The position numbers were made by a program, and so were the translations under genes. The notes beneath the pieces are model-generated. The model was not told where the DNA came from and did no database searches. It saw nothing but the letters and a program-made list of their open reading frames with translations. 64,000 bases of DNA from Imperialibacter sp963977595 (GTDB lineage Bacteria > Bacteroidota > Bacteroidia > Cytophagales > Cyclobacteriaceae). Of this stretch, positions 18,623 to 27,186 are shown in pieces. How positions within the stretch are numbered: position 1 is the stretch's first letter; every line of letters begins with the position of its first letter. The stretch covers positions 3,658,001-3,722,000 of the forward strand of contig NZ_CP180355.1 of the NCBI RefSeq assembly GCF_048007035.1, given 5' to 3'.

Positions 18623-18868
18623 ATGAAATAGCCATAAGGAGAGCCATACCTAGCGGAAATGAATAAAGTCGGAGAACAGTCGACTATCACTTCCGAAATG
18701 CTATTGGCTATTCCATGTGGCCGCCGAAAATCAAAATTTATACACATGAAATAGCCATAAGGAGAGCCATACCTAGCGGAAATGAATAAAGTCGGAGAAC
18801 AGTCGACTATCACTTCCGAAATGCTATTGGCTATTCCATGTGGCCGCCGAAAATCAAAATTTATACAC
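18623..18868 (+). repeat. Exact 123-bp tandem duplication with imperfect palindromic core
   Basis: Two identical copies at 18623-18745 and 18746-18868. Each begins ATGAAATAGCC and ends TTTATACAC; GAAATAGCCA near the start can pair with TGGCTATTCC about 85 bp later, so the unit could fold into a long imperfect hairpin. Each copy also contains a 31-codon open reading frame starting ATGAATAAAGTCGG. The third start point (18869) is the ATG of the kelch gene. There are no unique spacers, so it is not CRISPR. Confidence 0.9.
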
Positions 18869-19861
18869 ATGAAAGGGATGAATTTAAAAATGAAATGGCT
18901 TCTTTTCCTGGGCCTGGGTATTATATCCACCGGATGTCTCGATGATAGCGAAGACGACGACTCACAGGGAAACTGGACCAAGGTGTCTGATTTTGAAGGA
19001 GTAACAAGAAGTGGTGCTGTTTCTTTCAGCATAGGAGAGAAGGCATATGTGGCTACCGGCTACACCGGCACAGAATACCTTAGTGACTTGTGGGAGTATG
19101 ATCCGTCTTTGAACTTTTGGTTGAGAAAGGCAGATTTTCCTGGAGTGAAAAGAAGTGCCGCCGTGGCTTTTAGCGTAAACGGAAAAGGTTATGTGGGTAC
19201 GGGTTACGACGGGTTGAATGATTTAGATGATTTTTGGGAATATGACCCCTCTACAGACACTTGGACTCAGGTGACCGATTTCGGAGGCTCAGCCAGGTAC
19301 GGTGCCGTAGCGTTTAGTTCTGCAACAAACGGGTATGTGGGTACTGGCTACGACGGCAATGACCTTAAGGACTTTTGGACCTACGACCCGGCTGCCAATG
19401 AGTGGACGCAGGTGATCAGCATAGGTGGATCCAAGCGGGTGGATGCAATAGCATTCACTATCGACAACAAGGCTTATGTAGGCACTGGCAGAAACAATGG
19501 TGTTTATCAGTACGATTTTTGGGCCTATGATATGGTGGCCGGGACATGGCAGCAAATGCTGGATCTTGACGATGATGACGACTACCTGGTGGTAAGGCAC
19601 AATGCTGTTGCTTTTAGCAGAGATGGCAAGGGGTATATCACGACGGGTAACTTTAGCGGCTTGCTGGTAAGCACCTGGGAATATAACCCTGTCACCGACC
19701 TTTGGTCAGAATATACGGGTATAGAAGGCCCCGCCAGGGAGGATGCAGTCGCATTTGTGGCAGGCAGCAGAATTTTTGTAACCACTGGACGGAGCTCCAC
19801 AGTAAGGTTGGATGACATTTGGGAGTTCAAACCTGAAGAAGTCTACGACGAAGATCTTTGA
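18869..19861 (+). CDS. Kelch-repeat lipoprotein
   Basis: About 330 residues. The open frame extends upstream into the 123-bp repeat (to 18782), but the lipoprotein signal MKWLLFLGLGIISTGC argues for an ATG at 18869, 18878 or 18890. Six or so kelch blades follow, each with the pattern AVAFS...GYVGTGYDG...DFWEYDPSTDTWTQ, giving a beta-propeller on the cell surface or periplasm. Its acidic N-terminal linker (DDSEDDD) is typical for surface-exposed lipoproteins. Its stop overlaps the next gene's start by one base (TGATG), so the two are translationally coupled. Often annotated galactose oxidase-like, but no copper ligands are visible. Confidence 0.85.
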   Translation: MKGMNLKMKWLLFLGLGIISTGCLDDSEDDDSQGNWTKVSDFEGVTRSGAVSFSIGEKAYVATGYTGTEYLSDLWEYDPSLNFWLRKADFPGVKRSAAVAFSVNGKGYVGTGYDGLNDLDDFWEYDPSTDTWTQVTDFGGSARYGAVAFSSATNGYVGTGYDGNDLKDFWTYDPAANEWTQVISIGGSKRVDAIAFTIDNKAYVGTGRNNGVYQYDFWAYDMVAGTWQQMLDLDDDDDYLVVRHNAVAFSRDGKGYITTGNFSGLLVSTWEYNPVTDLWSEYTGIEGPAREDAVAFVAGSRIFVTTGRSSTVRLDDIWEFKPEEVYDEDL

Positions 19862-21093
19862 TGATGAAAGGCGTCATCCTAACATTTGTGTTACTTCTTA
19901 GCACCCTGGCTGCCGTTACGGGGCAGGATATTTATGGCTCGCCCTATAGTTACTATGGCATCGGCCAGCTGGTAACACAGGGCTCAGGCATCAATACAGC
20001 CAAAGGAGGAACGGGTATTGGCAGCCGGCCGTGGTACGACTTAAATACCGCCAACCCGGCTGCCTATACAAGCCCGATTGTTCCGTCAAATTATATTTTC
20101 CTGGCCGATTATGCTTTTTCATTTCATGACTTTACCTACAGCAGCAGCCACTATAATTCGGTAGAAAGTTCCATTACCAACCTAACGATGTGGTTCAAGC
20201 CAATGAATAATCTGGGATTGGTGGTGGGCATGTCGCCCTACTCAAAAATGGGCTACAATATCAACGAGGTAAAAAACCTGGCTGGCTATGGCAATTACGA
20301 TGTGTTGAACAAAGGCACAGGAGGGGTGAATCGCTACTATGTTGGGGCTGGTTACACGATTTGGAAGCGACTTTCTTTCGGCTTCAATGCCAACTACCTT
20401 TTTGGATCGCTGCAGCGGGAAACGAAGGTGCAGCTGGACGAGCTGGACGAAACTTATGCCAGAGACAGGCTGTCTCTTGCCAACTTTGCTTTTGACTTTG
20501 GCATGCAGTATCAGCAGAAATTCGGGAAGAATAGTTATATCAACGCTGGAGGCATATGGAAAAAAGGCACTCAGCTGAAAACTGTTCAAACCAATCAGCT
20601 GATCAACGCCGAAACATCAAGTCTGCTCATCGGCTGGGATTCTTACCCTGACGATTACATAACTCCGGATGAATACGGGGTGGGACTGGAGGTATCTCTA
20701 TTCGACAAGGTGGCTGTCAGTGGCGATTTCCTCTACAAGGATTATTCGAAGGCTTTTCTCGGTAACGAGGTGACCATGCTTGATACCCGGAGGTTTTCCG
20801 GAGGCGTCGACTGGATGCCCAATCCGGCAAGTCAATCCTATTTTGGCAGAGCAGTTGTGCGGGCTGGCTTCTTCTATGAAACAAAACCCTGGAAGTTAAC
20901 CCAGCAGCAGCTGGCTGGCTACGGGATAACCGGCGGACTAAGCCTCCCCCTGAGCAATTATATGTCAAGAATTAATCTGGGCTTTGGCTGGGAACAAATG
21001 GGGACAAGTGCCACTGGAAGAGAGTCAGTGTACACGGTAAGTGTTGGCCTGAGCCTGCATGACAAATGGTTTCAGAAGCGGGCCTACGACTAG
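19861..21093 (+). CDS. Outer membrane beta-barrel protein of the DUF4270-kelch cluster
   Basis: About 410 residues: signal peptide (to about residue 21, AAVTGQ), an N-terminal GSPYSYYGIGQL typical of Bacteroidota FadL/OmpP1-like proteins, a Gly-rich TAKGGTGIG segment, and amphipathic strands throughout ending in VGLSLHDKWF. Likely a 12-14 strand outer membrane channel. The start ATG at 19861 overlaps the kelch stop; a second ATG at 19864 is equally possible. An intrinsic terminator follows. Confidence 0.75.
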   Translation: MMKGVILTFVLLLSTLAAVTGQDIYGSPYSYYGIGQLVTQGSGINTAKGGTGIGSRPWYDLNTANPAAYTSPIVPSNYIFLADYAFSFHDFTYSSSHYNSVESSITNLTMWFKPMNNLGLVVGMSPYSKMGYNINEVKNLAGYGNYDVLNKGTGGVNRYYVGAGYTIWKRLSFGFNANYLFGSLQRETKVQLDELDETYARDRLSLANFAFDFGMQYQQKFGKNSYINAGGIWKKGTQLKTVQTNQLINAETSSLLIGWDSYPDDYITPDEYGVGLEVSLFDKVAVSGDFLYKDYSKAFLGNEVTMLDTRRFSGGVDWMPNPASQSYFGRAVVRAGFFYETKPWKLTQQQLAGYGITGGLSLPLSNYMSRINLGFGWEQMGTSATGRESVYTVSVGLSLHDKWFQKRAYD

Positions 21094-21154
21094 AAAATTT
21101 TGAGTTTGTAGACAACGAGTAAAGTTTTATTCAAACCCTTACTCAATTGCAAAG

Positions 21155-21186
21155 ACCACTGTGACATGACGGTGGTTTTTCTTTTT
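21155..21186 (+). terminator. Intrinsic terminator after the outer membrane protein gene
   Basis: ACCACTGT...ACGGTGGT forms an 8-bp stem with one G-T pair and a 6-nt loop, followed by TTTTCTTTTT. It can also terminate the convergent acyltransferase-like gene weakly. Confidence 0.75.
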
Positions 21187-21222
21187 AAAGCCTTTGCAAG
21201 GAGGGCGGCTTTCTTCGTCAAA

Positions 21223-21828
21223 TCATTCTATAACCTGCTCAACCAACTCTAGTCGCTTCACGACTTTGTTTTTCTCAAGCACAGTGCCGGGCGACAACAC
21301 TGCATTGGCCCCTACCTTGCAGTTGTCGCCTACCAGAGCACCGAATTTTGTGCTGCCGGTTTCAACAACCCTGCTTTGATGCAGGACTCTTATTTGCTTG
21401 TCCGGTCTTTCATTATTATGATTGGCTATGACGGAACCTGCTTCAAAATTCACATTACTTCCGATGATGCTATCGCCAACGAAATTGAAATGAGCCAGGC
21501 TGCTGTGATCGAAAATGATGCTTGATTTCACTTCGCACCCAGGCCCGATGGTCACACCCTGTCCCAGGAAAACCCCTCCACGCAGGTAGGCATGGGCTGC
21601 AATAAAGCACTTTGGGCCAATAATAGCTGGCGCTTTGATGATGGCTCCTTCTTCAATAGTTGCTGTTTTGTGCACGGCAATACCGTTTTGAATGTTGAAA
21701 TCATCCTTACAACTCTTCAGCAGTGAGAGCACTATTTCTGTCAGGCTTGAGGTGATCTCCCAGGGAGAGAGATGCGAATGTTCTGCAAAACTATTTTCAA
21801 AGGCTGAAACAAAGGGAGCTACTTTCAT
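21223..21828 (-). CDS. Left-handed beta-helix acyl/nucleotidyl-transferase-like protein
   Basis: 201 residues with hexapeptide repeats over about 48-190 (for example ATIEEGAIIKAPAIIGP, FLGQGVTIGPG, KVGANAVLSPGTVL), the LpxA-like fold. The DNHNN-type element reads NHNNERPD, and FVGDSIIGSNVNFEAGSV resembles the acetyltransferase half of GlmU-like sugar-nucleotide enzymes. The nucleotidyltransferase half is absent, so it probably works as a stand-alone acetyl- or acyltransferase, or as a partner protein. Substrate unknown. Confidence 0.75.
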   Translation of the reverse strand: MKVAPFVSAFENSFAEHSHLSPWEITSSLTEIVLSLLKSCKDDFNIQNGIAVHKTATIEEGAIIKAPAIIGPKCFIAAHAYLRGGVFLGQGVTIGPGCEVKSSIIFDHSSLAHFNFVGDSIIGSNVNFEAGSVIANHNNERPDKQIRVLHQSRVVETGSTKFGALVGDNCKVGANAVLSPGTVLEKNKVVKRLELVEQVIE

Positions 21829-21933
21829 TCCTGTTCATTTTTGATTCGGGGAGGCCGCTTACATATTAAATAAGGATGTCGAATATAGCAACGGCGCTTG
21901 TTCCAGCCCAAATAATGTTCAAAACAGTATTGG

Positions 21934-21987
21934 GGAAGTGGGAGTAAGTCGGGTGATGAGTATGTGGCGTTAGCGTTTCCAGATTGA
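21934..21987 (+). pseudogene. Fossil 3' end of a PQQ dehydrogenase gene
   Basis: Read in frame, 21946-21987 gives KSGDEYVALAFPD-stop, matching the last residues KSGDEYVAFALPD of the PQQ dehydrogenase that ends at 14185. The preceding Gly/Ser codons (WGSGS) also fit its Gly-rich GGGKIGA end loosely. No further homology is seen upstream. It is a remnant of a second copy or of a past duplication. Confidence 0.6.
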
Positions 21988-22039
21988 GTAACACACCTTA
22001 CGCTTCCATTTCGTTTAGTATTCGGTTACCTCATGTTAC

Positions 22040-23263
22040 TCATTGGAGTTTGGTTTCAACAACTGCTCCTGCTTCCAACATTTTATGAACAGGACACTTA
22101 TTGGCAATCTCAAGGAGTCGGCCCCTCTGAGACTCATCGAGTTGTCCGGTAAGTTCGATTATCCGCTCGAACTTGCTTGTTTTCCCTGTGGTGTCTTCAC
22201 ATTTTTCACAATCGTCCATGTGCCCCGTGCTATGATTTATGTGCACCAAAACTTCATTAAGCGGCCACTTTTTGCGATCAGCATACATTCGCAGTGTAAT
22301 TACAGTGCAAGCCGCAAGTGCGCCCATTAACAGTTGATAAGGAGAAGGGCCGGTATCCAAACCTCCTACATTCTCAGGTTCGTCGGCAGTAAATGAATGT
22401 TTGCCAGCTTGAATTTGTGTAGCGAAGGCCGAACTCTTTCCACCTATTTTTGCTACGAGCGCAGCGTCGGACATGAGCGGTTCCTCATCTTTTAAAGGAA
22501 TATACCTGTTGGCCCATGAGGCGATAACATTTCCTGCATATATGGCATCTGCCTTTCTGCTAAGCAGGTGGTCAGCGCCTTCGAGAGAAATAAAACTTTT
22601 CGGGTGGTGCGCTGCTGCATATAGTGCCGCCGCATTTTCGATTCCCACTGTGGTGTCTTGAGGGGAATGCAGAAAAAGAGTAGATTTTCTGAGGCCCTTC
22701 ATCACTTCAGGAAGTTGATGCTCACGCAGGTTATCGACCAGCTGTTTTTTTATTGTGAATGGACGCCCCCCAATATTAACTTTCGCTTCACCTGAAGCCT
22801 CGATATCGTCGATGCTATTTTCAAAAAGATGTGCCACATGGGCTGGGTTGGAGGGGGCTCCAATGGTGGCAATCGCCTTGACAGATGGCATTTGTATGGA
22901 AGCATAAAGAACGGCAGCACCCCCAAGTGAATGCCCTATCAGCAGAGTGGGAGCCTCATACTCTGCTTCCAAAAACTTAGCGGCATAAACAAGATCATCG
23001 ACATTGGATGAAAAGTTGGTGTCGGAAAAATCACCTTCGCTGCTACCAAGACCCGTGAAGTCGAAGCTAAGCACGCCGAAACCATTTAGCGTCAGGGCGC
23101 TTGAAATTGCCCTGACCGCATGGAGGTTTTTGCTACAGGTAAAACAATGTGCAAAAATGGCATAGCCATGACGCTGGCCTCCGGCTGGCAGCTCGAGCTT
23201 TGCAGACAGCCTTATGCCTTCTTTATTTGGGAATGTTATTTCATGTCTACTCATCTTTTTCAT
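22040..23263 (-). CDS. Alpha/beta hydrolase fused to OsmC-family domain
   Basis: 407 residues. N-terminal alpha/beta hydrolase (about 1-255): nucleophile elbow GHSLGG (Ser112), acidic residue in SPQDTTVG (Asp203) and His232 in GADH. C-terminal OsmC domain (about 270-405) with the two redox cysteines Cys319 (LAACT) and Cys390 (NKCPVH), plus an extra CEKC pair near 352-355. OsmC-type enzymes reduce organic hydroperoxides; the fusion occurs in other Bacteroidota and Proteobacteria, and its substrate is unknown. Start could also be the ATG at 23254. It is the last gene of the minus-strand stress cluster. Confidence 0.9.
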   Translation of the reverse strand: MKKMSRHEITFPNKEGIRLSAKLELPAGGQRHGYAIFAHCFTCSKNLHAVRAISSALTLNGFGVLSFDFTGLGSSEGDFSDTNFSSNVDDLVYAAKFLEAEYEAPTLLIGHSLGGAAVLYASIQMPSVKAIATIGAPSNPAHVAHLFENSIDDIEASGEAKVNIGGRPFTIKKQLVDNLREHQLPEVMKGLRKSTLFLHSPQDTTVGIENAAALYAAAHHPKSFISLEGADHLLSRKADAIYAGNVIASWANRYIPLKDEEPLMSDAALVAKIGGKSSAFATQIQAGKHSFTADEPENVGGLDTGPSPYQLLMGALAACTVITLRMYADRKKWPLNEVLVHINHSTGHMDDCEKCEDTTGKTSKFERIIELTGQLDESQRGRLLEIANKCPVHKMLEAGAVVETKLQ

Positions 23264-23390
23264 GTTGGTATTTATGAGTTGTTATGTCAACCTTAATTAA
23301 TCAATTGTCTTTGGCAAGCCTAATGCCCAGATCAATCTTTTTGTTTTCAGGTTCACATGTTCTGATCAACTTATAGATTTAGTATTGTCT

Positions 23391-23834
23391 TTAGTTCGCT
23401 TGAAAGTGTTTGGTATAATTTGCTGTCGCCTTTATTTTGTTGCCGATGGGGTCTTTCTCCCAGGCTGTGAGCCCGTTGAAAAATGCTCTTACCGAAAAGA
23501 AGTGAAGCTGGTTGTCCTGAATTTTGTACATCGTGTAGTCAGGAATGACAAAATGGTCTTCCGCCATTGATATGGAGCACCAACCACCATATGCTGGCAA
23601 ATATTTTGACGGGTTGTTAGCGAATTTTTCTCTGTTGCTCTCTGAGGAAAAGTAAATCATTTGCTCGTCGAGGAGGTAAAAGTGCTGAATGTTGCCCGGT
23701 GTCGGCGTTCCGCTAAAATAGCTAACCGGATCATAACCTTCGAAAAGGGGCTTGCCGCTCTTTGTAGCAAATTTTTGTTGCGAATAGCTACTAAATGAAA
23801 TCAAAGCCAGGCACAGGATTAGAATTTTTCTCAT
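23391..23834 (-). CDS. YHS domain exported protein
   Basis: 147 residues from the ATG at 23834; the frame is open further upstream, but MRKILILCLALISFSSYSQ is a clear signal peptide. The YHS-type core reads GYDPVSYF near residue 35 and YLPAYGGWCSISM near 85, as in YHS proteins linked to metal handling. Likely periplasmic. Part of the minus-strand cluster that also holds DoxX, OsmC-type and MMPL proteins. Confidence 0.8.
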   Translation of the reverse strand: MRKILILCLALISFSSYSQQKFATKSGKPLFEGYDPVSYFSGTPTPGNIQHFYLLDEQMIYFSSESNREKFANNPSKYLPAYGGWCSISMAEDHFVIPDYTMYKIQDNQLHFFSVRAFFNGLTAWEKDPIGNKIKATANYTKHFQAN

Positions 23835-23895
23835 GACGAATTTGTGAGTTAATTGGCAGCTATTTGACAAGGTCGCCGTTGATTTCTGACATTTT

Positions 23896-24129
23896 TTACG
23901 TGATTTTTTGTGCATGCTGAGTCAGGTTATTTGACCTCTGAAGGCTGACAAGTTGCTTGAAACCCATTTTTAGAGCGGGCACGTTTGCCGCCTCCTTCAT
24001 TTCACACTGTCTATATCCTGATAGCTCACCTCGAAAGTAAATCTTGGGCAAGTCATCGGGACGGTTTTCTGACTGGACAGCGGCCACACCAGGGCCGACT
24101 GTGGTCAGTAAAGCCCTATGCAGCTTCAA
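23896..24129 (-). CDS. Possible small gene or gene remnant
   Basis: A 77-codon frame overlapping the end of the DoxX gene by 14 bp. The translation (KIYFRGELSGYRQCEMKEAA and so on) is not obviously random but matches no family I know. It fills the 200-bp space between DoxX and YHS genes. Weakly supported. Confidence 0.2.
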   Translation of the reverse strand: MKLHRALLTTVGPGVAAVQSENRPDDLPKIYFRGELSGYRQCEMKEAANVPALKMGFKQLVSLQRSNNLTQHAQKIT

Positions 24130-24478
24130 ATGCCTTTTTTTCGAAGAAGAAGACAGCGAGGAGCATAATTAATGCCAGCACAGGCATCATAAACATGCCG
24201 TCGTTGGCATTGATATGGGAATAGATCGCCATACTGAAATCAAAGAAAAAGCCAACCAATGCCCACTCTTTTAACTTTTCAGAATACCTGGAGGCAATGG
24301 CAATTACACCAAGTATTTTAGCGACGCCCAGGGGAATTATTATGAACGAGGGAAAGCCAAGGCTCTTAAAAAGCGTGGCGGTAACGTCCGTATTGAAAAG
24401 AAAGTTGAATGCTGACATCAGCATAAATGCGGAAAATAATACCAGCGCAATCCAGTAACCAATTTTGAAACCTTTCAT
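24116..24478 (-). CDS. DoxX-like membrane protein
   Basis: 120 residues with four hydrophobic segments (about 7-25, 45-63, 70-88, 95-113) and the DoxX-type loop LFKSLGFPSFIIIPLGVAKI. DoxX-like proteins are small inner-membrane proteins, some linked to thiol stress or terminal oxidases. Neighbouring genes suggest a stress role, by inference only. Confidence 0.8.
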   Translation of the reverse strand: MKGFKIGYWIALVLFSAFMLMSAFNFLFNTDVTATLFKSLGFPSFIIIPLGVAKILGVIAIASRYSEKLKEWALVGFFFDFSMAIYSHINANDGMFMMPVLALIMLLAVFFFEKKAFEAA

Positions 24479-24553
24479 AGTCTGAGATATTTAAATGTTT
24501 GTTTGGGGATTAGACGTGAGATTCTGAAATCCTGACAACAGCCACTTTATTTA

Positions 24554-26830
24554 TTAGTGAACTTTGGTTTTACGAACCTTTCCTAAAACCAAAAGAGCAG
24601 GCAGCAGTAAAAGATCTGCGATGACTGCAACGACCATGGAAAAGCTGATCATGATGCCCATAGTGTGAATACTTTGAAAGGATGAAGCGGACAAAATCAG
24701 AAAGCCTGACATTAGAACCACAGACGTGAATACCATTGGGTTGGTCATTTCAGCCGCAGAGGAGAGGATCGCCTTCCGATGACTTTGGCTTCGTCGATGC
24801 TTTCGATAGTTGTTGAGAAAGTGGATGGTGTCATCTACGGCGATACCATAAACTATGGTAAAGATCAGGGCAGTAGATACCTTCAGGTCGATACCAAAAA
24901 GTCCCATCATTCCGCTGGCCACTAGCAGGGGTAGCATATTAACTATCAGCGAAATGGCCGTGATTTTTATTGACCTGAAAAAAAGCAAAACAACCAACGA
25001 CGAAATAGAGATTGCAGTGAGGATTCCCCTTGTAAAATACTTGCTAACGGCGTGGTTTGCATTGTCAATGAGATGGGCTGTTCCGGTTAGCCGAAAGGAT
25101 AAGTGATGTCCAATGGAATCAAAGACGTGCTGAAGACCAATATTCCTCTCCCTGTACACGGCGCTGCCTAAGTCCAATAATCTGCCTGAGATTCGTGCGG
25201 TTTTTTGATCGTTCGATATTAGCTCACTCGCATGCCTCCATATATGATGGTTATTGGCTTGAGCTGCCAGGTTCTTGAGTTTTTGCTTACTGAGTGGTAC
25301 CTCATAGGAACCTGCAACGCCTCCATGTTTTGCACGGTTGAGAGACCTGATAATGTGAAGTGGGCTTGACAGGTAGCCGGCACCATATTCGTTTTTTAAA
25401 AAGCTTTCTAGTTGCTGTATTTCATCAAGTGCTTCAAAGTCGAGGATAGACCCATTCCTGGTCGTCGTTTGCATCACTATCTCGAAGGGTCTTACTCCGC
25501 TGAATTTATCCTCAAAGAATTGAAGGTCAGCTTTTAAAGGACTTTTTGGATCGAGGTCGTCGAGAAAATAATTGTTTATTTTTACTTCAAGAGTGAAGTG
25601 CAGGCTCAATAAAGCAAGGAGGGAAAAAAGACCAATGACCGTCAACGGATGGTGGACTGCCTTTGATACACCCCTTTCAATCAATGATTTTTTCTTTGTG
25701 ATGACGTGCCGCTGTGGTGGGGCTATGGGCATGAATCTAAGGAACGATGGAATTAGGATCATACCCATCGCAAATGAAAGCACTATTCCAATCGACGCAA
25801 GTGTTGCGAACTGTTGGATCGAGGGTATCGGTATAAACACGAGAGACAAAAACCCCAGGGCAGTGGTGCAAGCACTAAGAAAATTTGGCAGGAGTGTCTC
25901 AACAAAAGCCTCTTTAATTGCGTCGTCTTTGTTTTCTGCAGATCTGTATATTTCCCTAAACCTGGTTAAAAAATGAATGCAAAATGAGGTGCTGAGTACA
26001 AACACAAGTGTGGGTAGCAAGGTCAGCATAAGGTCCAACTTGATATTGCTGATGGCTATACCACCCATAAGCCATATGAGCGACATAACGATGACTACTA
26101 TTGGAATTAGCGCATAAGCAAAGGAGCGGAATACAAAGAACAGAGAGCCAACGAATAGCAAGAATGCCAATACTGATAGCATTAGCATTTCAGATTTCAT
26201 TTTGTTAATGTAGTGATGCTGTGTATGTATCCTTCCCGCCAGATGATAGTCAAATCCTCCGGCACTTCGCATTACATCTTTCAGCTCCTGGAGCAGTGCT
26301 TCATTTTCATTGTAGGACAAGTTGTTAGCAAGCAGCAATACCAGGCTGATGCTGCTCGTGTCTCTGGAGAAAAACATGCCTGTATAATCGCCTATGCCAT
26401 ATATCCGCCTGATATCTGCTGGATACCTCGTCGGATCATTTGTGTGGACAACGGGGATTGGCAGAAGCCCGGATAGCGGGGTTTCTATATAGTCATTGAG
26501 TGTGGTAGGTGATAGTACCCGTTTGACGTTCTTGACTTCCGAAAGCAATTTTGAAAGGGTATCTACATTGCTAAGAAAGGGCTCATCAAATAAGCTTTGG
26601 TGCGATTGTACCCCTATTAGCAGCACATCGTTTTCGTTCCCAAACGTCTGCCTAAAGTTCTGATACGCCTGTACTTCCTCATCGTTGGAAGCAAAGAAGG
26701 CTTCGATATCATAATTGAAGGAATTTTTTTTGAGTGAAGGGATTAAAAGAAGGGTAACCAGAATAATTAAAACCAGCGAAGCAATAGGGAGGCCCCCTGT
26801 ATTCAAATACTCAAATATTTTTCTCCCCAC
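24554..26830 (-). CDS. MMPL/RND superfamily exporter
   Basis: 758 residues with twelve predicted membrane helices arranged as 1+5 and 1+5, with two large periplasmic loops (about 35-215 and 405-580). Motifs of the MMPL/patched class are visible: the membrane segment LTLLPTLVFVLSTSFCIHFLTR in the first half and FTIVYGIAVDDTIHFLNNYR in the second, with the intramembrane acidic pair. It resembles hopanoid or lipid exporters more than drug pumps (no adaptor or TolC gene nearby). Substrate unknown; it sits in the ECF-sigma cluster. Confidence 0.85.
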   Translation of the reverse strand: MGRKIFEYLNTGGLPIASLVLIILVTLLLIPSLKKNSFNYDIEAFFASNDEEVQAYQNFRQTFGNENDVLLIGVQSHQSLFDEPFLSNVDTLSKLLSEVKNVKRVLSPTTLNDYIETPLSGLLPIPVVHTNDPTRYPADIRRIYGIGDYTGMFFSRDTSSISLVLLLANNLSYNENEALLQELKDVMRSAGGFDYHLAGRIHTQHHYINKMKSEMLMLSVLAFLLFVGSLFFVFRSFAYALIPIVVIVMSLIWLMGGIAISNIKLDLMLTLLPTLVFVLSTSFCIHFLTRFREIYRSAENKDDAIKEAFVETLLPNFLSACTTALGFLSLVFIPIPSIQQFATLASIGIVLSFAMGMILIPSFLRFMPIAPPQRHVITKKKSLIERGVSKAVHHPLTVIGLFSLLALLSLHFTLEVKINNYFLDDLDPKSPLKADLQFFEDKFSGVRPFEIVMQTTTRNGSILDFEALDEIQQLESFLKNEYGAGYLSSPLHIIRSLNRAKHGGVAGSYEVPLSKQKLKNLAAQANNHHIWRHASELISNDQKTARISGRLLDLGSAVYRERNIGLQHVFDSIGHHLSFRLTGTAHLIDNANHAVSKYFTRGILTAISISSLVVLLFFRSIKITAISLIVNMLPLLVASGMMGLFGIDLKVSTALIFTIVYGIAVDDTIHFLNNYRKHRRSQSHRKAILSSAAEMTNPMVFTSVVLMSGFLILSASSFQSIHTMGIMISFSMVVAVIADLLLLPALLVLGKVRKTKVH

Positions 26831-26862
26831 AGTTCTTTTCTGTATTTTTTGTTCCTGCCCAA

Positions 26863-27174
26863 TCAGAGGGTTTTGCCATCTGTGCAGGGCCTTAGCGTAA
26901 TTATTTTCTCTGCTTGCTTCACACTGACCAGGCTACAATGACTGGGATACACCACCGAGTAGCTGGCCGAGAGGTCAAGCGTTTCGTCAGTTTGCAGAAG
27001 CGATTTACATTCCACTCGTCCGTCCGGGGAATACCTTACCAACTGCAAAAGCCCGGATGATTTTGGAGTTAATTCGAACCAGGAGCCAGCGCCCTCGCCA
27101 GCCAGCCACTTAATGTTTTTTGACAAGTGATCGGGAAACACGGGTGGCGGCAATAGTTCAGGAAGCTCTCGCAT
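26863..27174 (-). CDS. Conserved small protein of unknown function
   Basis: 103 residues, no signal peptide or membrane segment. The text GEGAGSWFELTP and PDGRVECKSLL suggests a compact beta-rich fold. It lies 12 bp after the next unknown gene and 32 bp before the exporter gene in the same operon. No family recognised. Confidence 0.6.
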   Translation of the reverse strand: MRELPELLPPPVFPDHLSKNIKWLAGEGAGSWFELTPKSSGLLQLVRYSPDGRVECKSLLQTDETLDLSASYSVVYPSHCSLVSVKQAEKIITLRPCTDGKTL

Positions 27175-27186
27175 ATTTTCTTTTCT

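Noticed and set aside
18471..18868. Possible CRISPR array
   Set aside because: Units are contiguous and identical over their full length, 123 bp long, with no unique spacers and no cas genes nearby.
18782..18868. Upstream extension of the kelch protein into the 123-bp repeat
   Set aside because: The extension would put 29 polar residues before the lipoprotein signal, which would prevent export; a start at 18869 or slightly later is preferred.
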